NCBI GenBank assembly: GCA_016744725.1
Contig: JADGDW010000189.1
Location: forward strand, 1-8,025
Origin: Candidatus Albibeggiatoa sp. nov. BB20
GTDB taxonomy: Bacteria; Pseudomonadota; Gammaproteobacteria; Beggiatoales; Beggiatoaceae
DNA: 8,025 nt
Reading direction: 5' to 3'
A program made the translations under genes and the position numbers. Below the pieces are notes generated by a model that saw nothing but the letters and a program-made list of their open reading frames with translations, did no database searches and was not told the origin of the DNA. Below, one piece after another: positions 1 to 5,210 of this stretch (position 1 is the first letter of the stretch; each line of letters starts with the position of its first letter).

Positions 1-62
1 GGGGGTGGACACTCTACAAAGGCTATGCTAACTATGAACTTTATCTTCATCCAATTGAGAAT
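1..62. other. Non-gcvPB sequence at the truncated 3' end of gcvPB
   Basis: Family knowledge: GcvPB normally continues past the VPHFIEE region with an acidic DYDRPKSIG-like segment and then about 180 further residues. I translated the complement of this stretch in all three frames and found nothing resembling that continuation, so homology is lost at about position 62 and not merely shifted in frame. An EcoRI hexamer (59-64) sits at the apparent breakpoint, which may be chance. On the minus strand an ATG at 50-48 overlaps the gcvPB TGA (49-47) in an ATGA arrangement and opens a hydrophobic frame to the window edge. The edge itself (18 to 1, minus) reads TGTAGAGTGTCCACCCCC, loosely like an insertion-sequence terminus. 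The origin of the stretch cannot be settled from here. Confidence 0.5.
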
Positions 63-955
63 TCCTCGATGAAATGTGGAACAGGCAAATGTGGCAATAA
101 TCGATCACTGACACCTACAGGGCCTGAACCTGGTCCGCCGCCACCATGAGGCGTTGAAAAAGTTTTATGTAAATTCATATGAATCACATCAAAACCCATA
201 TCACCGGGGCGTACTTTGCCTAAAATCGCATTTAAGTTCGCACCATCGTAATACAATAAGCCACCTGCCTCATGCACTGCTTTTGAAATATCTTTGATTT
301 CACGCTCAAATACACCCAAAGTAGATGGATTGGTTAACATGATACCTGCTGTTTGAGGGCCTAATACTTCTTTTAAAGCAGCGAGATCCACATCACCTTG
401 ATTATTAGTTGGGATTTCTCGAACTTTATAACCACACATCACGGCTGAAGCGGGATTAGTGCCATGTGCTGCATCAGGTACCAGCATTTCTGTCCGTGCG
501 GTATCATTGCGTGCATCATGGTAGGCTCGAATCATCGCAACCCCAGCAAATTCACCTTGTGCGCCTGCGGCTGGAGCAAGTGATACGCCTTTCATACCTG
601 TAACCGCTTTTAAAATTTCTTGAAGCTCATATAGGTTGCCCAAAATACCTTGTGAATGACTATCGGGGGCGGCTGGATGATGAGATAAATAGCTCGGTAA
701 CATCGCTAAACTATTACAAATCCGTGGGTTATATTTCATCGTACATGAGCCCAAAGGATAAAAATGGGTATCAATTGAAAAATTCTTTTGCGACAATTGA
801 GTGTAATGTCTCACGGCCTGCATTTCGGATACTTCTGGCAATGTCGCTGACTGTTTACGCCGCAAATCTTCAGGAATATCTGAAATATCTGCAATATGCG
901 ATGGATACTGAGAAGTATTTGTACGATTTGGGCTGGAGTGTTCAAAAATAAGCAT
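47..955 (-). CDS. gcvPB: Glycine dehydrogenase (decarboxylating) subunit 2, C-terminally truncated
   Basis: This is subunit 2 of the two-subunit P-protein of the glycine cleavage system. With GcvPA it decarboxylates glycine on PLP and passes the aminomethyl group to lipoyl-GcvH in the cytoplasm. The N-terminus (MLIFEHSSP) and the block PEVSEMQAVRHYTQLSQ (about 41-57) are typical, as are NFSIDTHFYPLGSCTMKYNP, LAPAAGAQGEFAG, the PLP-contact aspartate in YYDGANLNA, and the Schiff-base lysine K264 in NLHKTFSTPHGGGGPG. Full-length homologs have about 480-500 residues; this one ends at 302, just after VPHFIEE, with four unrelated residues before TGA. The C-terminal domain is therefore lost and the product is probably inactive, although the remaining part shows no internal stop or frameshift, which suggests recent damage. 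The ATG at 955 matches the family start, but the Shine-Dalgarno is weak (AGAAAG at short spacing). gcvPA, usually directly upstream, is absent: the flanking gene is a divergent ATPase. The broken end lies at the window edge, so an assembly break is also possible. Confidence 0.9.
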   Translation of the reverse strand: MLIFEHSSPNRTNTSQYPSHIADISDIPEDLRRKQSATLPEVSEMQAVRHYTQLSQKNFSIDTHFYPLGSCTMKYNPRICNSLAMLPSYLSHHPAAPDSHSQGILGNLYELQEILKAVTGMKGVSLAPAAGAQGEFAGVAMIRAYHDARNDTARTEMLVPDAAHGTNPASAVMCGYKVREIPTNNQGDVDLAALKEVLGPQTAGIMLTNPSTLGVFEREIKDISKAVHEAGGLLYYDGANLNAILGKVRPGDMGFDVIHMNLHKTFSTPHGGGGPGSGPVGVSDRLLPHLPVPHFIEEFSIG

Positions 956-986
956 GGTACTTTCTGGCTTTTAAAAGGTGATCGAT

Positions 987-1015
987 AGTGTAATGTTTTC
1001 ATTTTATGACTGCAA
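987..1015 (-). promoter_or_regulatory. Candidate sigma-70 promoter for gcvPB
   Basis: On the minus strand TTGCAG (1015-1010) is followed after 17 bases by TACACT (992-987), 32 bases before the gcvPB ATG. The hexamers match the consensus at 3/6 and 4/6 positions, so this is a modest candidate. It matters because gcvPB has no gene immediately upstream on its strand and would need its own promoter. I saw no glycine riboswitch. Confidence 0.25.
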
Positions 1016-1084
1016 CAATCTATTTGATTGAACAGAAAAAATCCTAATCAGTAATGGCTTACTAAGAAAAGTGATATTGTGAGT

Positions 1085-1112
1085 TTGTGAAACTTCCTGA
1101 CACATGTAAAAT
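1085..1112 (+). promoter_or_regulatory. Candidate sigma-70 promoter for the copper ATPase
   Basis: TTGTGA (1085-1090) and TAAAAT (1107-1112) are separated by 16 bases and lie about 115 bases before the ATG at 1229. The -10 element matches 5/6 and the -35 element 4/6. I see no CueR-type dyad between the hexamers and no full FNR box (only a TTGAT half-site at 1024-1028), so regulation by copper or oxygen is not shown by the sequence. Confidence 0.3.
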
Positions 1113-1228
1113 GAGTAAAACGAACTGAAACCCACCGTTATTCTAATAAAGCTTTACTAACGAATATTCTCCAGTAAAATTTGGGGATAAAAACCCATTC
1201 AAATCTTAAAATTACCAAGAAAAAATTC

Positions 1229-3691
1229 ATGTCTCACTGTTATCACTGCGGTTTACCTGTGCCAGAGAACGCAGACTTTTTTGTTAAAATTCAAGGCCAA
1301 CAACGTGCCATGTGTTGTGCAGGATGCCAAGCAGTTGCACAATCTATCATGGATGCAGGTTTAGAAGATTTTTATCAGCATCGAACCGAAAATGCACCAA
1401 CAGGTCGAGAGTTAATTCCAGAAATATTAAAAGAAACTGAACTCTACGATAACCCAGAAATACAAAAACGCTTCGTCCGCCATGAAGATGAAAATACCAG
1501 AGAAGCGGCTTTAATTTTAGAAGGTATTACTTGTGCTGCCTGTATATGGTTGAATGAGAAACATATTAAAGCGTTAGATGGTGTGATTGATGTGCAAGTC
1601 AACTATTCCAATCATCGAGCACGAGTGCGTTGGGATGAAAGTCAAATTCAATTAAGCCAAATTTTACAAGCAGTGACTCATATTGGTTATATTGCACATC
1701 CTTATGATCCCCATCGGCAGCAAGAAGTGCTTGATCGTGAGCGTAAAACCCAACTCCGGCGCATTGGTTTAGCAGGCGTATTAGGGATGCAAGTCATGAT
1801 GTTTTCCGTGGCCTTATATGCAGGAGAATGGTGGGGGATTGAGCCACAATTTCGTTATTTGTTTTATTGGGTTAATCTTGTATTGACCGTTCCTGTTTTA
1901 CTCTATTCAGCTGAACCCTTTTTTCGCTCGGCATGGCGTGATATTACCCATAAACAAGCGGGCATGGATGTGCCAGTCTCTCTGGGAATTGGCCTAGCCT
2001 TTATTGGCAGTGTGTGGACAACATTCAACGCTCAAAGTAGTGGTCATGTATATTATGATTCTATAGTGATGTTTGTGTTTTTCTTGCTTACAGGACGTTA
2101 TTTTGAATTATTGGCTCGGCAGCGTAGTGCCCAAGCGGCTGAAACCTTAGTGCATGTGATGCCCACTATGGCAACCCGTTTAAATAAAACCGAAAATAAT
2201 GAAATACATGAAGAATTAGTCTTAGTCGCGGAATTAAATGTAGGTGACACTATTTTAGTCAAAGCGGGTGAAACCATTCCTGCTGACGGCACAGTGCTCA
2301 TAGGCCAGTCCAGTGTAGATGAATCTTTGTTAACAGGCGAAAGTTACCCTGTGATGAAAATCATAGAACAAGAGGTGATTGGCGGCACGATGAATATTGA
2401 AAGCCCTTTGCAAATCCATGTGACCAAGCTAGGCACAGACACTATTTTATCGCATATTTTGCGTTTATTAGAACGCGCCCAATCTGAAAAGCCTGCAATC
2501 ACTCGTTTGGCAGACCAAGTCGCGACCTATTTTGTATTTGCAGTGTTAATACTAGCCATTATTGTGGCAAGCTATTGGTGGTTACAAAATCCGAATAATG
2601 ATGCGTGGTTTGTTACAACCTTAGCAGTTTTAGTTGTGACTTGTCCCTGTGCGCTGTCATTAGCCACTCCAACCGCCATCACGGCTGCAACCAGTACCTT
2701 GACCCGTTCAGGATTGTTAACGACGCGTGGCCATGCACTGGAAACCTTGGCCAAAGCGGATCATTTTGTGTTTGATAAAACAGGTACTTTAACTCAAGGC
2801 CGCTTACAAGTATTAGAAACACATTGTATTTCCCATTGGTCAGAACAAACCTGTTTGGCTTATGCGGCGGCTTTAGAACGTCATTCAGAACATCCGATTG
2901 GTACTGCATTATTGCAAGCATTTAATCAATTAGAAATGATGAGTTTAAAAGTATATGCAGACAATGTTAGCAATAAAGTTGGAGCAGGTTTATCAGGTGA
3001 AATAGGCCATAAGAATTTTTATATTGGCACGGTCGATTTTATTAAAACCAAAACAGATTTAACTTTGAATTCAAATGTTAAGCAGGATTTATTGCAAAAA
3101 GGCCATAGCTTAGTATTACTTGCAGATGAACAACATATTTATGCTGCTTTTGTATTAGGTGACAGCTTACGTGAAGGGGCGCAACAGTTAATTCAAGCTT
3201 TATTGCAACAAGGCAAACAGGTGAGTTTGTTCAGTGGCGATCATCGTGCTGTGGTGGAAAGTGTAGCGCAACAAGTTGGGATTCAGCATATTGGCTACGA
3301 CTTAAGCCCAGAAGATAAGCTGAGACGAGTTAAGCAGTTACAAAGCTCGGGGGCTATTGTGGCGATGGTGGGCGATGGTGTTAATGATGCACCTGTTTTA
3401 GCTCAGGCGGCGGTTTCAATTGCAATGGGGAATGGAACACAAGTGGCACGTGCCAATGCGGATATGATTTTATTAACTGAGCAGTTGCCTAATTTATTAA
3501 TTGGGATTCAAACCGCAAGTAAAACTTTAACTATTATTCGACAAAATATGTTGTGGGCCATTGGCTATAATTTGTTAGCTTTACCTGCTGCGGCAATGGG
3601 TTATATTGCGCCATGGATGGCGGCTATTGGTATGTCTATCAGCTCATTACTGGTGGTGTTAAACGCTTTGCGCTTAGCAACAAAACGTTAA
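1229..3691 (+). CDS. ccoI: Cu(+)-translocating P1B-type ATPase, CcoI/FixI/CopA2-like
   Basis: This is a complete 820-residue heavy-metal P-type ATPase of the inner membrane. The CcoI/FixI group exports Cu(+) slowly to the periplasm for cytochrome oxidase (usually cbb3) assembly. Domains in order: an N-terminal cysteine-rich metal-binding domain of the PF12156 kind (C4, C7, then C29-C30-C33); an HMA domain with ITCAAC (C102, C105); helices at about 180-198, 207-227, 248-266 and 276-294; an actuator domain with TGES (369-372); CPC (472-474) in the metal-binding helix; the phosphorylation site DKTGT (D516); the nucleotide-domain HP (555-556); and GDGVND from G715. YN (780-781) and MSISS (802-806) in the last two helices complete the P1B-1 monovalent-copper signature. 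The frame extends upstream to a TTG at 1181, but homologs begin MSxCYHCGLP, so I chose the ATG at 1229; the Shine-Dalgarno is poor (AAGAAAAA). The gene stands alone: no ccoS, ccoG, ccoH or ccoNOP is present, so a general copper-efflux role is not excluded. Confidence 0.93.
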   Translation: MSHCYHCGLPVPENADFFVKIQGQQRAMCCAGCQAVAQSIMDAGLEDFYQHRTENAPTGRELIPEILKETELYDNPEIQKRFVRHEDENTREAALILEGITCAACIWLNEKHIKALDGVIDVQVNYSNHRARVRWDESQIQLSQILQAVTHIGYIAHPYDPHRQQEVLDRERKTQLRRIGLAGVLGMQVMMFSVALYAGEWWGIEPQFRYLFYWVNLVLTVPVLLYSAEPFFRSAWRDITHKQAGMDVPVSLGIGLAFIGSVWTTFNAQSSGHVYYDSIVMFVFFLLTGRYFELLARQRSAQAAETLVHVMPTMATRLNKTENNEIHEELVLVAELNVGDTILVKAGETIPADGTVLIGQSSVDESLLTGESYPVMKIIEQEVIGGTMNIESPLQIHVTKLGTDTILSHILRLLERAQSEKPAITRLADQVATYFVFAVLILAIIVASYWWLQNPNNDAWFVTTLAVLVVTCPCALSLATPTAITAATSTLTRSGLLTTRGHALETLAKADHFVFDKTGTLTQGRLQVLETHCISHWSEQTCLAYAAALERHSEHPIGTALLQAFNQLEMMSLKVYADNVSNKVGAGLSGEIGHKNFYIGTVDFIKTKTDLTLNSNVKQDLLQKGHSLVLLADEQHIYAAFVLGDSLREGAQQLIQALLQQGKQVSLFSGDHRAVVESVAQQVGIQHIGYDLSPEDKLRRVKQLQSSGAIVAMVGDGVNDAPVLAQAAVSIAMGNGTQVARANADMILLTEQLPNLLIGIQTASKTLTIIRQNMLWAIGYNLLALPAAAMGYIAPWMAAIGMSISSLLVVLNALRLATKR

Positions 3692-3697
3692 TTTTCA

Positions 3698-3711
3698 GAT
3701 CAAGCTTGGTC
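3698..3711. terminator. Weak hairpin between convergent stop codons
   Basis: GATCAAGCTTGGTC forms a 5-bp stem (one G-T pair) with an AGCT loop. It lies between the TAA of the plus-strand ATPase (3689-3691) and the TAA of the minus-strand gene (3716-3714). T-rich sequence follows on the plus strand, interrupted by A residues. Its placement suits a terminator, but the stem is too short and AT-containing to be convincing. Confidence 0.25.
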
Positions 3712-3713
3712 TA

Positions 3714-4319
3714 TTATTTATTAGTTTTTATATATGTTTTTAAACGATTGGCAACGTTAACTGCTGAGGCACTTCTATGTTTACCTTGCTTGACAGTTAA
3801 TGATTTAGCAAATGTATTCTTTGCATCTAGCACATAAATTGAAATATTATTTTTATTAAAATAGCTGCCAATTGTTAGCACTTTTGTGGTGCTGCCTTTA
3901 CAGCTTCCCAATTTCTTAGTTGATTTTGACCATGCTTGAATACATTTCTTATAATTAGCTACATTAGATTGCTGATAGACTGCATTACATTGTGTAGGTG
4001 GTTTTTTTAAAGTACTATAACTAATGATTTTAATTGTTCTTGCTCTATATTTTCGAAAATAAGACTCAATACCCGCGTTGAATTTATTCGCTCCATTGAT
4101 GCTATTTATGTCAAATTTTTCACTTAATTGTTTAGAGCTGCTGGCTGGCCAAGCCGCGACAACACAAACTGTTTTTACATTACTATCAAAACGATAAACT
4201 GTTCTCATACGTTTTAAAATTTGTTCTTCACAAGAAGGAGCACCAAGAAATAGCACCATCAAACAAATAATAAACGCCTTGAGAGGTTTATTGATCGATT
4301 TAAAATAAAAATAGTGCAT
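3714..4319 (-). CDS. Hypothetical exported basic protein, possible lipoprotein
   Basis: I do not recognise this 201-residue protein. It begins with a basic stretch (K7, K11, K14) and a hydrophobic core at about 15-26 (AFIICLMVLFLG), followed by APSC, so it carries a signal peptide. C30 could be a lipidated cysteine, but the -3 residue is A rather than the preferred L, so signal peptidase I cleavage nearby is equally possible. The mature part is rich in K, S, T and N and clearly basic, and has four further cysteines (C52, C111, C126, C140) that could form disulfides in the periplasm. No catalytic motif is visible. Translation should start well: GGAGGG lies 3 bases before the ATG. It lies 75 bases behind the ABC ATPase gene on the same strand, which suggests a role with that transporter, though an independent promoter in the gap is possible. 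It looks more AT-rich than the ATPase and gcvPB genes. Confidence 0.7.
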   Translation of the reverse strand: MHYFYFKSINKPLKAFIICLMVLFLGAPSCEEQILKRMRTVYRFDSNVKTVCVVAAWPASSSKQLSEKFDINSINGANKFNAGIESYFRKYRARTIKIISYSTLKKPPTQCNAVYQQSNVANYKKCIQAWSKSTKKLGSCKGSTTKVLTIGSYFNKNNISIYVLDAKNTFAKSLTVKQGKHRSASAVNVANRLKTYIKTNK

Positions 4320-4321
4320 AT

Positions 4322-4387
4322 TCCCTCCATCAATAATATTTATTAAAATATAACTTACGTAGCAGTTAAGTATAGAATAATGAGGGA
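4322..4387 (-). promoter_or_regulatory. Leader with strong Shine-Dalgarno and a possible anti-Shine-Dalgarno
   Basis: This is the gap between the ABC ATPase and the exported-protein gene. On the minus strand GGAGGG (4328-4323) is the ribosome site for the downstream gene. At the other end of the gap, TCCCTC (4387-4382) is perfectly complementary to GAGGGA (4327-4322), and four more pairs can form beyond a one-base bulge. Between them ACTTA/TAAGT (4353-4357 and 4367-4371) can form a small inner hairpin. Folding could hide the ribosome site. The enclosed loop is about 45 bases and AT-rich, so stability is uncertain. A promoter in the gap is possible but no clear hexamer pair stands out. Confidence 0.25.
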
Positions 4388-4394
4388 TATTTCT

Positions 4395-5210
4395 CTATAC
4401 ACTATCTCCAATTTTCTCAATATATTTTAAAACGCCTTTATTTCTAATAATATAATGATAATCAAAAAAAGTGACTGCATCCAGATTATGAGTTGCCACG
4501 ATAATAGTCATTTGTTTTTCATCAGCTAATTGCTGAAATAAATTAAATACCATTGATTTTCTAGTTGGATCAAGACTGGAAGAAGGTTCATCGGCAATTA
4601 AAATCGTTGGTTCTTTAGCTAACGCTCGGGCAATATTAACAAGTTGCCGCTGTCCCCCAGATAACTGATACATTGGCTTGTGCATAATATCCTCAATATC
4701 TAATTGACGGCACAATGCTCGAGCTTTTTTCATTCTATTTTTAGCACTAAACCCTCTAGCAAACAGGGGTAAGGAAATATTTTCCATTGCATCCCATTGC
4801 ATCATCAGTTCATGTGATTGAAAAATATAGGCGAAATAGGTTTTAATAATATCTTCACGTTCTGGATGGGGCAAAGCAGAACAATCATAATAATCACGAA
4901 TTTTGACTGTTTTTTTACTTTTATCATTTTGATAGTCATCAACAGCTCTTTTGCTGGAAGAGGACAAATAAACACTACCGGCATTAGGGCTGGACAATAA
5001 ACCCAATATCCGCAACAAAGAACTTTTACCAATCCCCACATCGCCACGAATGGATACCGTTGAACCATAGCGAATAGATAAGTTTATATTTTGCAACAAG
5101 GCCTCATTATCATATTCAATATAAAGATTGCTTGCGTGTAAAATAATATTTTGTTCTGCAAGTTCTCGTTTATTAGGATGCTCACTTAGCTTAAGCTCTT
5201 CGGCTGGCAT
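4395..5210 (-). CDS. ABC transporter ATP-binding protein, LolD/MacB/FtsE class
   Basis: This is a 271-residue cytoplasmic ATPase that should dimerise and drive the FtsX-type permease encoded just upstream. All motifs are present: Walker A GDVGIGKSS (56-64, catalytic K62), Q-loop Q131 in YIFQSHEL, signature LSGGQRQ (183-189), Walker B ILIADEP with D207 and E208, D-loop SLD (212-214) and H-loop H241 in VATHN. The wording around the signature and Walker B fits the MacB/LolD family. Walker A is unusual (GDVGIGKS in place of the common GPSGSGKS). The stretch between Walker A and the Q-loop is about 20 residues longer than in LolD, with a polar charged insert at about 84-122. A 20-residue hydrophilic N-terminal lead precedes the nucleotide-binding fold. 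The ATG at 5210 lies inside the last codons of the permease gene (20-base overlap), which implies translational coupling; the ribosome site is weak (GAGAA). The substrate is unknown. Confidence 0.9.
   Translation of the reverse strand: MPAEELKLSEHPNKRELAEQNIILHASNLYIEYDNEALLQNINLSIRYGSTVSIRGDVGIGKSSLLRILGLLSSPNAGSVYLSSSSKRAVDDYQNDKSKKTVKIRDYYDCSALPHPEREDIIKTYFAYIFQSHELMMQWDAMENISLPLFARGFSAKNRMKKARALCRQLDIEDIMHKPMYQLSGGQRQLVNIARALAKEPTILIADEPSSSLDPTRKSMVFNLFQQLADEKQMTIIVATHNLDAVTFFDYHYIIRNKGVLKYIEKIGDSV

Noticed and set aside
652..951. Plus-strand open frame of 99 codons
   Set aside because: It lies wholly opposite conserved gcvPB coding sequence, has no recognisable protein and no ribosome site; it is a shadow.
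811..1002. Minus-strand frame of 63 codons starting upstream of gcvPB
   Set aside because: It overlaps the gcvPB start in another frame and shows no domain; its ATG is only a chance start in the gcvPB leader.
1024..1037. FNR-box-like TTGAT
   Set aside because: Only one half-site is present; the expected ATCAA four bases later is absent.
1005..1046. 13-codon plus-strand mini-ORF (MTATIYLIEQKKS) ahead of the ATPase
   Set aside because: It has no ribosome site, no run of codons suggesting attenuation and no terminator hairpin after it.
1086..1104. CRP-like TGTGA...GACACA
   Set aside because: The spacing is 8 in place of 6 and the second half-site is mismatched; it also overlaps the -35 candidate by chance.
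3613..3837. Plus-strand frame of 74 codons considered as ccoS
   Set aside because: It overlaps the ATPase 3' end out of frame, runs over the convergent gene and lacks the short single-helix acidic CcoS pattern.
4805..5068. Open frames on both strands inside the ABC ATPase gene
   Set aside because: They overlap the ATPase motifs in other frames and encode nothing recognisable.
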